A stretch of 64,000 nt of DNA from Micromonospora eburnea (GTDB lineage Bacteria; Actinomycetota; Actinomycetes; Mycobacteriales; Micromonosporaceae): positions 6,200,001 through 6,264,000 of the forward strand of contig NZ_FMHY01000002.1 of NCBI RefSeq assembly GCF_900090225.1, in the 5' to 3' direction. Positions 32,202-41,571 of the stretch are shown here, one piece after another (the stretch's first letter is position 1; each line of letters starts with the position of its first letter). The notes under the pieces were generated by a model. It saw nothing but the letters and a program-made list of their open reading frames with translations, had not been told where the DNA came from and made no database searches. Position numbers and translations under genes: made by a program.

Positions 32202-33502
32202 GCACCTCCCGGGATGACCTCAATGGACGCGCGGCGTTGCGGCCGCAGGGTGGCGGCGGCGGCGAGGACCTGCTCCTCGGTCACCTCGCCGACCAGCCGG
32301 GGCAGCTCGTTGAGCAGGCCCGGCTCGCCGCGCTGCTGTTCGAGTACGGCCATCCGCAGCGCCCGGCCGAGCACCGCGTCGGTGTCCCGCAGCAGGTGGG
32401 TGGCCATCCGGGCCTGGGTGCGGGCCAGCTCCCCCTCGGTCAGCCCGTCGGTGGCGAGCCGGTCCAGTTCCTCGTCGATGGTGCGCAGCACCTTGTCGAC
32501 GTCGCCGCCGGGCGGCAGGTGGGCCTGGAGCAGCAGCGCGGTGGGGTCGCGCACGTCGAACGGGTCGCCCATGAAGCCGAGGTAGCCACCGAGACTGGTG
32601 ACCGTGCGGTCCCGCTGCACCAGCCGCTCGACCAGCCGGGACGCGTCGCCGTCGGTGAGCACCTCGGCGAGGACCACGTACGGCAGGTAACCGGAGAAGT
32701 CGGTCACCGGGTCGGGCACCCGCCAGGCCCCGGCCACCGCCGGCAGCGGGGCCAGCCGGTCGGTGTACGAGGTGCGTCGCTCGGCGGTCAGGTCGGGCTC
32801 GGCGAAGTCGGGCCGGCGCGGGGCGGGTCGGGCCGGCACGTCCCCGAAGTGCCGCTCGATCAGCGCGGTCGCCTCGGCCACGTCGATGTCCCCGCTGACG
32901 GCGAGGACGGCGTTGCCGCTGGCGTAGTAGCGGCGGAAGAAGTCGGCGGCGTCGGCGACGGTGGCCGATTCCAGATCGTCGAAGGAGCCGTAGCCGTCGT
33001 GCGCGTTGGGGAAGGTATCGAACATGACCGGCGGCAGGGTCAGCCAGGGGAACCCGCCGTACGGCCGGTTGAGCACGTTGACCCGGATCTCCTCCTTGAC
33101 CACGTCGACCTGGTTGCGCAGGTTCTCCTCGGTCAGCCGGGGGCCGCGCATCCGGTCGGCCTCCAGGAAGAGGGCCCGTTCCAGCGCGTTGCTCGGCAGG
33201 GTCTCGAAGTAGTCGGTGTAGTCCAGGTGGGTGGAGCCGTTGAAGGTCCCCCCGGCGCCCTGGACGTGCCGGAAGTGGGCCAGCTTCTCCAGGTTCTCCG
33301 AGCCTTGGAACATCAGGTGCTCGAAGAGGTGGGCGAAGCCGGTGCGGCCCTCCGGCTCGGACCGGATGCCGACGTCGTAGACCACCGCCACCCCGATCAC
33401 CGGGGCGCTGCGGTCGGGGGTGAGCACCACCCGCAGGCCGTTGTCGAGGGTGAACCGCTCGACCGGGTACTTCGTCGCTGGAATTCTCGCTCTCGGCGGC
33501 AC
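32195..33502 (-). CDS. M16-family zinc metallopeptidase, active subunit
   Basis: A 435-residue insulinase-type peptidase. The inverted zinc motif is HLFEH (His58, Glu61, His62), and a downstream Glu-rich helix (NQVDVVKEEIRVN) provides the third ligand. FNGSTHLDYTDYFETLP is typical of the family. It has no signal peptide, so cytoplasmic processing or scavenging of peptides is likely. With the silent partner downstream it resembles the two-subunit processing-peptidase arrangement. The ATG at 33502 faces the ABC transporter operon. Confidence 0.93.
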   Translation of the reverse strand: MPPRARIPATKYPVERFTLDNGLRVVLTPDRSAPVIGVAVVYDVGIRSEPEGRTGFAHLFEHLMFQGSENLEKLAHFRHVQGAGGTFNGSTHLDYTDYFETLPSNALERALFLEADRMRGPRLTEENLRNQVDVVKEEIRVNVLNRPYGGFPWLTLPPVMFDTFPNAHDGYGSFDDLESATVADAADFFRRYYASGNAVLAVSGDIDVAEATALIERHFGDVPARPAPRRPDFAEPDLTAERRTSYTDRLAPLPAVAGAWRVPDPVTDFSGYLPYVVLAEVLTDGDASRLVERLVQRDRTVTSLGGYLGFMGDPFDVRDPTALLLQAHLPPGGDVDKVLRTIDEELDRLATDGLTEGELARTQARMATHLLRDTDAVLGRALRMAVLEQQRGEPGLLNELPRLVGEVTEEQVLAAAATLRPQRRASIEVIPGGAR

Positions 33503-33689
33503 GGATCGACCCTAACGTGTCCGCACCGGCCGCACCGGCCGTGTGACGCGGCACTCCGGACGGCCGTCGTGGCGATCGGTCGACCAGTGCCACTTACTCC
33601 ACCGAACAGGTAGGAAATACCGGGACCCTCCGGGTCGCCATTCCCGGATCGTGGATAGGCCTTGACGCCGCCCATCGCCTGCCCCACTC

Positions 33690-33710
33690 TTCCTACCAAG
33701 TAAGTAGGAA
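33690..33710. promoter_or_regulatory. Inverted repeat, candidate operator of the ABC operon
   Basis: TTCCTAC-CAAGTAA-GTAGGAA is a perfect 7-bp inverted repeat. It lies directly before TACTGT (33711-33716), a possible -10, and 20 bases before the start of the binding-protein gene. Another GTAGGAA occurs at 33610-33616. A repressor of the operon may bind here. Confidence 0.6.
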
Positions 33711-33730
33711 TACTGTGGATTGGATACCCG

Positions 33731-34792
33731 ATGAGACGGCTTCCCTTCCGTCGACTGCTCTCCGTGGCCACCCTCGCCGTGGTCGGCGCGGCCACCCTGG
33801 GCGCCACCGCGGCCTGCGGCGACGACACCGACAGCTCCGGCGGATCCGGTCCGGTGACGCTGCGCCTCGGCTACTTCCCCAACATCACCCACGCGCCGGC
33901 AGTGGTCGGGGTGGAAAAGGGAATCTTCGCCGAGACGCTCGGCAGCGGCGTCAAGCTCGACACGAAGACCTTCAACGCCGGCCCGGCCGCCATCGAGGCG
34001 CTCTTCTCCGGCGCGCTCGACGCCACGTACATCGGCCCGAACCCGACCGTGAACGCCTTCTCCAAGTCCAAGGGCGAGGCGGTCCGGGTCGTCTCCGGCG
34101 CCGCCTCCGGCGGCGTCGCGCTGGTGGTGAAGCCGGGGATCACGTCGGTCGAGCAACTGCGCGGCAAGAAGATCGCCACCCCGCAGCTCGGCAACACCCA
34201 GGACGTGGCGCTGCGCTACTGGCTCAAGGAGCAGGGCCTGACCGCCACCAAGGAGGGCGGCGGCGACGTCAAGGTCGTCCCACAGGAGAACGCGCAGACG
34301 GTGGAGACCTTCACCAGCGGCGCCATCGACGGCGCCTGGGTGCCGGAGCCGTTCGTCTCCCGGCTGGTCAACGCCGGTGGCAAGGTGCTGATCGACGAGC
34401 GCGACCTCTGGCCGGACAAGAAGTTCGTGATCACCAACCTGATCGTCAGCACCAAGTTCCTGAAGGCCCACCCCGACGTGGTGAAGAAGCTGGTCGAGGG
34501 GCAGGTCGCGGCGAACGACTTCGTCAACAGCAAGCCGGACGAGGCCCAGCAGGCCGTCTCCGACCACATCGGCAAGATCACCGGCAAACCGCTGGACCTC
34601 AAGCTGATCAAGCAGGCGTGGCCCACTCTGGAGTTCACCAACGACCCGATCCCGTCCTCGCTGAAGGTCGGCCTGGACCACGCGGTCGCCGTCGAGTTGA
34701 CCGAGCCCGTGGACCTCACCGGCCTCTACGACCTGACGTACCTCAACGAGGTACTCAAGGCGCAGGGCAAGCCCGAGGTCACCCTGCCGTGA
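33731..34792 (+). CDS. ABC transporter binding lipoprotein (sulfonate/nitrate/taurine type)
   Basis: A 353-residue lipoprotein with signal peptide and lipobox ATAAC (Cys about residue 29). The mature part has the SsuA/TauA/NMT1-like pattern: TLRLGYFPNITHAPAVVGVE, FNAGPAAIEALFSGALDATY, IATPQLGNTQDVALRYWL and DGAWVPEPFVSRL. It would capture an organosulfur, nitrate-like or pyrimidine-type ligand outside the cell; the exact ligand cannot be told. Its stop overlaps the start of the ATPase gene by 4 bases. An inverted repeat upstream may control the operon. Confidence 0.9.
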   Translation: MRRLPFRRLLSVATLAVVGAATLGATAACGDDTDSSGGSGPVTLRLGYFPNITHAPAVVGVEKGIFAETLGSGVKLDTKTFNAGPAAIEALFSGALDATYIGPNPTVNAFSKSKGEAVRVVSGAASGGVALVVKPGITSVEQLRGKKIATPQLGNTQDVALRYWLKEQGLTATKEGGGDVKVVPQENAQTVETFTSGAIDGAWVPEPFVSRLVNAGGKVLIDERDLWPDKKFVITNLIVSTKFLKAHPDVVKKLVEGQVAANDFVNSKPDEAQQAVSDHIGKITGKPLDLKLIKQAWPTLEFTNDPIPSSLKVGLDHAVAVELTEPVDLTGLYDLTYLNEVLKAQGKPEVTLP

Positions 34793-35568
34793 CGTCGACC
34801 ACGACCCTCCCGCGCGGCGCGACCGGCTCGGTCGCGCTGCGCGGCGTGACCAAGGTGTACGGCCAGGGCGAGCACGCCGTCCTGGCCCTGGACGGGGTGA
34901 CGCTGGACGTCGCCCCGGGCGAGTTCGTCTGTCTGGTCGGCGCCTCCGGCTGCGGCAAGAGCACCCTGCTCAACCTGGTCGCCGGGCTGGACCGGGTCAG
35001 CGGCGGGCAGATCGACCTCGGTGAGGGGATCAACCCCGGCCTGATGTTCCAGGAGTCGGCCCTGTTCCCGTGGCTCACCGTCGAGTCGAACGTCGAGGTG
35101 CCGCTCAAGCTGCGCGGGCTGCCCCGGGACGAGCGCCGGGCACGGGTCGCCGAGTTGCTGCGCACGGTCCACCTGGCCGACTTCGGTCGCAGGCGCCCAC
35201 ACCAGCTCTCCGGCGGCATGCGGCAGCGCGTCGCCCTGGCCCGTACCCTCGCGCTGGACACGCCGGTGCTGCTGATGGACGAGCCGTTCGGCGCACTCGA
35301 CGCGATGACCCGGGACATCCTGCACGACGAGTTGGAACGGATCTGGTCCGAGCGGAAGCTCACCGTGCTCTTCGTGACCCACAACGTCCGCGAGGCGGCC
35401 CGCCTCGCCGACCGGATCATCCTGCTCTCCAGCCGGCCCGGCCGGATCATCTGGTCCACCCGGGTCGACGTGCCCCGGCCCCGCCGGATCGACTCCCCGG
35501 AGATCGCGACCATCGCCGCCGAGGTCACCGAGCGGCTGCGTACGGAGGTGGGCCGTCATGGCCAGTGA
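34789..35568 (+). CDS. ABC transporter ATPase (SsuB/TauB type)
   Basis: A 259-residue ATP-binding subunit. Walker A is GASGCGKST, the Q-loop sits in GLMFQESALFPWLTV, the signature is LSGGMRQRVALAR, Walker B LLMDEPFGALD and the switch His in VLFVTHNVREAA. The sequence groups with nitrate/sulfonate importers, as the flanking binding protein and permease do. The GTG start lies in a GTGA overlap with the upstream gene; the end overlaps the permease gene by 11 bases. Confidence 0.95.
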   Translation: MTSTTTLPRGATGSVALRGVTKVYGQGEHAVLALDGVTLDVAPGEFVCLVGASGCGKSTLLNLVAGLDRVSGGQIDLGEGINPGLMFQESALFPWLTVESNVEVPLKLRGLPRDERRARVAELLRTVHLADFGRRRPHQLSGGMRQRVALARTLALDTPVLLMDEPFGALDAMTRDILHDELERIWSERKLTVLFVTHNVREAARLADRIILLSSRPGRIIWSTRVDVPRPRRIDSPEIATIAAEVTERLRTEVGRHGQ

Positions 35569-36442
35569 CACGCTCGCCGGGTCGTCGCGTACCGACGCGG
35601 AGATCACCGGCCTGGACGCGCTGGAGATCGCGGGCCGCGAGCAGAGCCCGACCCGACTGCGCCGGGCCTGGTCGGCGCTGTGGCCGAAGCTGGCCGCGCT
35701 GGCCCTGGCCATCGCGATCTGGCAGGGCGTGGTCTGGACCGGCTGGAAGGACCCGTGGGCCCTGCCCGGCCCGGCGACGGTCTTCGCGGACCTCGGCCAC
35801 TACCTGGTCAGCTCGGCGCTCTGGGACGGCCTGGCGACCACCGGCCGGCGGGCCGCCGTCGGCTTCGCCGCCGCGGTCGCCGTCGGGCTGACGCTCGGCC
35901 TCGCCGTGGCCCGGGTGAAGGTGCTCCGGGCCGCCCTCGGCTCGATGATCACCGCCCTGCAGACCATGCCGTCGATCGCCTGGTTCCCGCTGGCCATCCT
36001 GCTCTTCCAGCTCAGCGAGCAGGCGATCTTCTTCGTGGTGGTGCTCGGCGCGGCGCCGTCGGTCGCCAACGGCGTCATCCACGGCGTCGACTACGTGCCG
36101 CCGCTGCTGGTGCGGGCCGGCCGCAACCTCGGCGCCCGGGGCCTCAACCTCTACCGGTACGTCATCGCGCCCGCGGCGCTGCCCGCCATCGTGGCCGGAC
36201 TCAAGCAGGGCTGGGCGTTCGCCTGGCGCAGCCTGATGGCCGGCGAGTTGCTGGTGGTCATCGCCACCCGGACCTCGATCGGCGCGCAGCTCACCTACGC
36301 CCGAGAGCTCAGCGAGGCGCCCCGGCTGATGGCGATCATGATCGTCATCCTGGTGGTGGGGCTCGGCGTGGACGCCGCCTTCGGCGCGGCCGACAAGGCG
36401 ATCCGCCGCCGGTGGGGCGTGCTGGACCAGGCCGGCAACTGA
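35558..36442 (+). CDS. ABC transporter permease (SsuC/TauC type)
   Basis: A 294-residue permease with about six membrane helices (for example LAALALAIAIWQGVVW and LMAIMIVILVVGLGVDAAF). The coupling EAA-like loop is RNLGARGLNLYRYVIAPAALP. The N-terminal ~40 residues are a hydrophilic cytoplasmic extension. It completes the three-gene importer. The ATG overlaps the ATPase gene; a GGAGG about 8 bases upstream supports this start. Confidence 0.94.
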   Translation: MASDTLAGSSRTDAEITGLDALEIAGREQSPTRLRRAWSALWPKLAALALAIAIWQGVVWTGWKDPWALPGPATVFADLGHYLVSSALWDGLATTGRRAAVGFAAAVAVGLTLGLAVARVKVLRAALGSMITALQTMPSIAWFPLAILLFQLSEQAIFFVVVLGAAPSVANGVIHGVDYVPPLLVRAGRNLGARGLNLYRYVIAPAALPAIVAGLKQGWAFAWRSLMAGELLVVIATRTSIGAQLTYARELSEAPRLMAIMIVILVVGLGVDAAFGAADKAIRRRWGVLDQAGN

Positions 36443-36580
36443 CGCCGTGTACGTCTCCGCGCTTTTGGCCATGCTCGCCGTCGCCGACGCCACCGGGGCG
36501 GTGGCCTCCACCGGCGGTTACGCCGACGGCGTCCACCCTGGCCGGCGCGGGCCGGGGGTGGACGCCGACGGCGGGACCGA

Positions 36581-37099
36581 TCAGTATTTGCCCGTGCAGT
36601 ACAGGACGTGCTTCTTGTCGTTCATGAAGTCGAGTTCGCTGTCGTACTGGTAGAAGCAGGCCTGGGCCAGCAGACCCTTGTCGTTGGCCATCCGCGACCA
36701 AGCACCGTCCGAGGTCTGGCTGTCGTAGGTTGCCCGGAGGCTGCCGTCGGTGCGGTAGCTGCGGACCAGCACACCGCTGAGGTAGCCGTAGCTGCCGGTC
36801 TGCCGGCCCCAGGCCGTCCGGCACCAGGGGCTGTACCGCAACTCGACGTAGCTGGCGGTCGACACCGTCTTCGCGTCCATGTAGCAGTAACCGGCCTGGT
36901 CGACCATGGCGACGTACGTCTGCGGGTCCTTGTTGTCGCAGGCACTGCCACAGCCCACGGTGGCGGCCGACGCCGGTGAGGGCACGGCCATCATCCCGGC
37001 GACCACGGCGGCGGCCAGGCCGGCCGCGACACGGGCCAGCCGACGCCGGGAGGTGACCGCTGCCACCCGCCATACCCGCAGCTTGCTCAACACTCGCAT
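36581..37099 (-). CDS. Secreted DUF2690 family protein
   Basis: A 172-residue exported protein. The N-terminus is Arg-rich (RRRLARVAAG) with a hydrophobic core and a cleavage site near PSPASAATV. The mature part starts GCGSACDNKDPQTY and continues with WCRTAWGRQTGSYGY, a DUF2690 pattern with paired Cys that probably form disulfides. Function is unknown. I chose the ATG at 37099 (MRVLSKLRVW); upstream in-frame Met codons exist at 37135 and further. It converges with the permease gene. Confidence 0.82.
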   Translation of the reverse strand: MRVLSKLRVWRVAAVTSRRRLARVAAGLAAAVVAGMMAVPSPASAATVGCGSACDNKDPQTYVAMVDQAGYCYMDAKTVSTASYVELRYSPWCRTAWGRQTGSYGYLSGVLVRSYRTDGSLRATYDSQTSDGAWSRMANDKGLLAQACFYQYDSELDFMNDKKHVLYCTGKY

Positions 37100-37224
37100 G
37101 TTCTCGTCCAATCGCTCCAGAATGGGCGAAGCCATGGTGCGAGAACACATCATCACCGCGTCATCACGCGGCCATCACAGAATCACGGCAGGAGCCACCC
37201 GACCGCCATGACGCGCCGGCGGGG

Positions 37225-37425
37225 CTAGCCTGCGGTCAGCCCGACCGCCGGAGGCTGCGCCTCGTCCGGTCCGTGCAGTTCGACCAGGCTGGCCGGGGCG
37301 GCGTGACCTGGCCACTGGGGCCAGGGCGCGAACGCCGCGAGCACGGCGAGCAGCAGGCCCGCCCCCGCGACCAGCAACACCATCAGCAGCTCACGCGCCG
37401 CCCCCGACTCGGCATCGCCGGCCAT
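37225..37425 (-). CDS. Small single-helix membrane protein
   Basis: A 66-residue protein with one membrane helix (LLMVLLVAGAGLLLAVLAAF) and a Pro/His-rich outer tail (WPQWPGHAAPASLVE). The ATG at 37425 has a strong GGGAGGGG 6 bases upstream, which supports real expression. I do not recognise the family. Confidence 0.6.
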   Translation of the reverse strand: MAGDAESGAARELLMVLLVAGAGLLLAVLAAFAPWPQWPGHAAPASLVELHGPDEAQPPAVGLTAG

Positions 37426-37660
37426 GACACCCCTCCCGCGTGGCCGGCTCGGCCGGCCCGTGCACCCCCGCGCCAAGCATCGATCACGCCGGCCGCCCGA
37501 GCCTGTCGTCAATCAGACCCTTTTCGCGCCTGATTCCCGACTCGAAGTCCCGGCCCAAGGGGAAGGGCTGTACGGCCGGCCGGCCGCGCTGGATGCGGGC
37601 CGGCCGCGCCGTCGCGCCCGGGTGGGGCGCGCCGCGTGTCCCGACGTTGGGGAGCGCGGC

Positions 37661-37864
37661 TCAGAGCGGGCGGATGTTCTCCGCCTGCGGGCCCTTCTGG
37701 CCCTGGGTCACCTCGAACTCGACCCGCTGGTTCTCGTCCAGCGAGCGGTAGCCCGAGGTCTGGATGGCGGAGAAGTGGGCGAAGACGTCGGCGCCGCCGC
37801 CGTCCGGGGTGATGAAGCCGAAGCCCTTGTCAGCGTTGAACCACTTGACAGTGCCGATGGCCAT
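37661..37864 (-). CDS. cspA: CspA-family cold shock protein
   Basis: A 67-residue OB-fold protein with RNP1 KGFGFITP and RNP2 DVFAHFSAI motifs. It binds single-stranded RNA/DNA and acts as RNA chaperone. The ATG has AAGGAGA 7 bases upstream. A ~120-base region without genes precedes it up to the adnB terminator and probably holds a structured leader; TCCGGAGAACTCCGGA (37961-37976) is a perfect palindrome there. A GC-rich inverted repeat near 37573-37610 could end transcription. Confidence 0.97.
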   Translation of the reverse strand: MAIGTVKWFNADKGFGFITPDGGGADVFAHFSAIQTSGYRSLDENQRVEFEVTQGQKGPQAENIRPL

Positions 37865-37982
37865 TGTTCGTCTCCTTTGACGGAACGGTCCGACCCGCGC
37901 CTGTCGCGGGCCGGAATGGTGGTACGCCACCCGGCGCACCTGTCGCTGCTGGTCGCCCCGTCCGGAGAACTCCGGACACAAC

Positions 37983-38017
37983 AAAAGTGCGCCTGGGCCA
38001 CAATCCGCCAGGCGCAC
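37983..38017 (-). terminator. Intrinsic terminator after adnB
   Basis: On the minus strand the perfect 10-bp inverted repeat GTGCGCCTGG / CCAGGCGCAC with an 11-base loop is followed by TTTTGTTG. It lies 42 bases past the adnB stop and separates the helicase operon from cspA. Confidence 0.8.
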
Positions 38018-38058
38018 ACAGAGCCTCTGGAAACCAAAACTGCAACGACGCCAAGGTA

Positions 38059-41000
38059 TCACGGCCGGCGGCGCGGGCCGGCCGCCGGCGGAACTTCCGG
38101 CACGCCGGCGATCAGTGCGGTCAGTCCGTCGGCGTCGAGCAGGTCGGCCGGCCGGACGGTGGCCCCGTCCCGGACGTAGTGGAAGGCCGCCCCCACCCGC
38201 TCGACCGGCACACCGGCCAGCTCGGCCCAGGCCAGCCGGTAGACCGCGAGCTGCACCGCCGCCGCCTCGGCCTCCCGCCCGGTGGGCTGCCGGCCGGTCT
38301 TCCAGTCGACCACGTCGTACCGGCCGCCGGGGCGGGCGAAGACGGCGTCCATCCGGCCCCGGACCACCACGCCGGCGAGCACGGTGGCGAACGGCACCTC
38401 GACCTCCACCGGCACCCGCTCGGCCCACTCGCTGGCCAGGAAGCGCTCCTGAAGCTCGGCGAGCGCCTCGTCCGGCGCGGCGTCGTCGTCCGCCGCGCCG
38501 GGCAGCTCGTCCACGTCCAGCAGCCGGTCGGCGCCGAAGCGCTGCTCCAGCCAGGTGTGGAAGGCGGTGCCGCGCCGGGCGTACGGGTTGGGTTCGGTGG
38601 GCATCGGTCGGCGCAGCGCCCGGGCCAGGGCCACCGGATCGCGGCGCAGCGCCACCAACTGGGTCACCGACAGGTGCCCGGGCAGGTCGATCTCGACCGC
38701 CTCGGCCCGGCGGGCCAGCTCCGCCCGCTCGGCCAGCAGCAGATCGGCCTCCCGCCGCCACCGGGCCGCCTCGGGATCATCGCCCCGGCTCCCGGTGTCG
38801 TCGCCCCCGGGCACCGCCCCGGAGCCGCCGGCCGGCCGCTCGGTCCCGGCCCGGCCGCCCATCTGCTGGGCTTCCGTCGCTCCGGGATCGCCGGCCGGCC
38901 CGGCGATCGTGAGCCCGGCCGTCTCGCGGCGGGCCGCCGCCGGGTCGGCGAGGTAGCGGCGGACCAGCGCGGCGGCCTCGGCCAGCGCCGGGCGACGGGC
39001 GCCGAGCGGGTCGGCCGGCCACTCCGCCCGGAGCACGACCTCGGTGGTCGGGTTCACCGCGTCTCCGGCCGGCTCCGGCGCCCACTCGTCGACCAGATGC
39101 CCGGCCGCGCCGTCCAGGCAGGCGTCGTGCACCTCGCGCAGGAACACCGACGGGCCGCGGAACCTCTTCGTCCCCTCCCCCCACCAGTAACCCGAGCAGA
39201 GCAGCAGCCGCCGGGGCCGGGTCACCGCCACGTACGCCAGCCGGCGCTCCTCCCGCTCGTCGTGCGCCCGCCAGGCGTCGCCGAAATCCTCCACCGCCCG
39301 GGCCACCCCACGCTGGTCCTCCGCCCCGTGAAGGCCCAGCTCGGGCAGCCCGTCGGCGTCGCCGCGCAGCGGGAACGGCAGCACACCCAACCCGCCGAGC
39401 CAGTGGTCGGAGTTGCGCACCGGCCCCGGCCAGACGCCCCGGGTCAGCCCGGCCACCGCCACCACGTCCCACTCCAGGCCCTTCGCGGCGTGCGCGGTGA
39501 GAATCTGCACCGCGCCCTCCACCACCTCGACCTCGCCGGGGCTGAGGCCGCGCTCCTCGTCCTCGGCGGCGGCCAGGTAGGCGAGGAAGCCGGCCAGGGT
39601 CGCGCCGGGCGTCTCGCCGGAGAACCGGGCCGCCACGTCGCCGAGCGCGTCCAGGTGCCCACGGGCCAGACCGGCGTCGCCGGTGCCGTCCCGACCGGCC
39701 CGGACCGCCACCTCCACGTCCAGGCCGATGGTCCGCTCGATGTCCGCGATCAGCTCCGGCAGGGACTGGTCCAGCCGGTAGCGCAGCAGCGCCAGCTCCA
39801 TCCCGTACGAGCGCAGCCGCGCGTACCCCTCCGCCGAGTACGCCTGCGCCGGCCCCAGGTCGGCGAGCGCCTCGACCAGGGTGGCCTCGTCGAGGGCGTC
39901 CACGGTGATCTCCGGCCCCCCGTCGCCGGCCAGTTCCCGGCGGGCCCTCGCGATGCCCTTCGCCCGCCGGTGCAGAGCGACCAGGTCGCGCGGCCCGATC
40001 CGCCAGCGCGCCCCGGTGAGCAGCCGCAGCAGCGCCGCCCCGTCGGTGGGGTCGGCGAGCACCCGCAGCGTGCAGACCACGTCCCGGACCTCGGGGGTGT
40101 CCAGCAGGCCACCGAGCCCGACCACCTCGACCGGCAGCCCCCGGGCACGCAACGCGGACTCGATGGCGGGGATCTGGCTGCGTAGCCGGACCAGCACGGC
40201 GGTGGTGGGGCGGTGCGGCACCGGAATGTGCTCGGGCAGCGCGCCGGGCATCCCGGCCGCGCCGCGCCAGGCGGCGAGCACGCTCTCCGCGATCCACTCG
40301 GCCTCGTCGGCGTACGTCTCCAGCAACGCGCAGTGCACGGTGCCGGCGGCCTGCCCGCGCGGGCTGCGGTGCGGGATCGGGTCCTTGACGCTGCGCGCCG
40401 CGTGCAGTTCCGGCACCCGGGCACCGGCCGCCCGCAGCGGCACCGAGAGCGCGTTGGCGACGCCGAGGATCTCCGGCCGGTTACGCCAGCTGGTGGTGAG
40501 GCTGAGCACGTCTGCGGGGGTGCCGTCGGCGCGGGCGAACTCGGTGGGGAACCGGTCCAGGGTGCCGGCGCTGGCGCCGCGCCAGCCGTAGATGGACTGG
40601 CAGGGGTCGCCGACGGCGGTGACCGGGTGGCCGCCGCCGAAGAGCGCGTTGAGCAGCACCACCTGGGCGTGGCTGGTGTCCTGGTACTCGTCGAGCAGCA
40701 CCACCCGGAACCGATCCCGCTCGATCACCCCGACACCGGGGTGGTCCCGGGCCACCCGCGCGGCCCGGGCGAGCTGGTCGGCGAAGTCCATCGCCTCGAA
40801 GTCGTCCTTGCGCCGGGCGTACGCCCGGACCAGCGGCAGCAGCTTGAGCCGGGTCTGCTGGAGCTGCAACGCCTTGCGCACGTCGGCGTAGACCCGGCCG
40901 GGGCGGGACTGCACCTCGGCGAAGAACCGGCCGGTCCAGGCGGCCAGCTCGTCCGGGTCGACCAGGTGCTCGTCCAGCTCCCCGGCGAGGGCCAGCACGG

Positions 41001-41571
41001 CGTCGGTGACCGTGCTGGGCATCCGGTCCACCTCGGACATGTCGCCGTCGTAGTTGCGTACCAGCAGGTCGACGAGCTGCCAGCGGGACGCCTCGGTGAG
41101 CAGCCGGGTGGTCGGCTCGTAACCGGCGCGCAGCCCGTGCTCGGTGACGATCCGGCCGGCGTACGAGTGGTAGGTGGAGACGGTCGGCTCACCCGCGAGG
41201 GGGTCGTCGTGCGGGTCCCGGCGTGGCCGGCCCAGCCGGCGGATGAGCTGGTCGAGCCGGGTACGCACCCGGTGTGCCAGCTCGCCGGCGGCCTTGCGGG
41301 TGAAGGTGAGGCCGAGGATCTGCTCGGGTCGCACGTACTGGTTGGCGACCAGCCAGACCACCCGGGCGGCCATCGTCTCGGTCTTGCCGGACCCGGCGCC
41401 GGCGACGACCAGCAGCGGCTCCACCGGCGCGGCGATGATCGCGGCCTGTTCCCGGGTGGGTGCCGGCAGACGTAGCAGTTTCGCCAGCTCCACGGGGGTG
41501 TAGCGCGGGCCGGAATCGGCGGTCCGGGGCGCCGGGGTGGTGGCGGTGCCGAAGAGCGCGGGCTGGGTCAC
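38059..41571 (-). CDS. adnB: AdnB-type helicase-nuclease subunit
   Basis: A 1170-residue protein with an N-terminal UvrD-like motor and a C-terminal RecB-like nuclease. Walker A is GAGSGKT (58-64), Walker B VVLLDEYQDTSHAQ, with VTAVGDPCQSIYGWRGA and TAHAAKGLEWDVV further on. The nuclease motif RYDVVDWKTGRQPT is near the C-terminus. Between the domains is a Gly/Asp-rich linker (GGDDTGSRGDDPEAARW). It would work with the upstream partner in resecting double-strand breaks, the actinobacterial counterpart of RecBCD/AddAB. The GTG overlaps the partner's stop (GTGA), implying 1:1 synthesis. Confidence 0.93.
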   Translation of the reverse strand: MTQPALFGTATTPAPRTADSGPRYTPVELAKLLRLPAPTREQAAIIAAPVEPLLVVAGAGSGKTETMAARVVWLVANQYVRPEQILGLTFTRKAAGELAHRVRTRLDQLIRRLGRPRRDPHDDPLAGEPTVSTYHSYAGRIVTEHGLRAGYEPTTRLLTEASRWQLVDLLVRNYDGDMSEVDRMPSTVTDAVLALAGELDEHLVDPDELAAWTGRFFAEVQSRPGRVYADVRKALQLQQTRLKLLPLVRAYARRKDDFEAMDFADQLARAARVARDHPGVGVIERDRFRVVLLDEYQDTSHAQVVLLNALFGGGHPVTAVGDPCQSIYGWRGASAGTLDRFPTEFARADGTPADVLSLTTSWRNRPEILGVANALSVPLRAAGARVPELHAARSVKDPIPHRSPRGQAAGTVHCALLETYADEAEWIAESVLAAWRGAAGMPGALPEHIPVPHRPTTAVLVRLRSQIPAIESALRARGLPVEVVGLGGLLDTPEVRDVVCTLRVLADPTDGAALLRLLTGARWRIGPRDLVALHRRAKGIARARRELAGDGGPEITVDALDEATLVEALADLGPAQAYSAEGYARLRSYGMELALLRYRLDQSLPELIADIERTIGLDVEVAVRAGRDGTGDAGLARGHLDALGDVAARFSGETPGATLAGFLAYLAAAEDEERGLSPGEVEVVEGAVQILTAHAAKGLEWDVVAVAGLTRGVWPGPVRNSDHWLGGLGVLPFPLRGDADGLPELGLHGAEDQRGVARAVEDFGDAWRAHDEREERRLAYVAVTRPRRLLLCSGYWWGEGTKRFRGPSVFLREVHDACLDGAAGHLVDEWAPEPAGDAVNPTTEVVLRAEWPADPLGARRPALAEAAALVRRYLADPAAARRETAGLTIAGPAGDPGATEAQQMGGRAGTERPAGGSGAVPGGDDTGSRGDDPEAARWRREADLLLAERAELARRAEAVEIDLPGHLSVTQLVALRRDPVALARALRRPMPTEPNPYARRGTAFHTWLEQRFGADRLLDVDELPGAADDDAAPDEALAELQERFLASEWAERVPVEVEVPFATVLAGVVVRGRMDAVFARPGGRYDVVDWKTGRQPTGREAEAAAVQLAVYRLAWAELAGVPVERVGAAFHYVRDGATVRPADLLDADGLTALIAGVPEVPPAAGPRRRP

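Noticed and set aside
36447..36653. Short plus-strand frame after the permease gene
   Set aside because: It starts with GTG and overlaps the end of the DUF2690 gene on the other strand; no ribosome-binding site and no protein-like conservation pattern.
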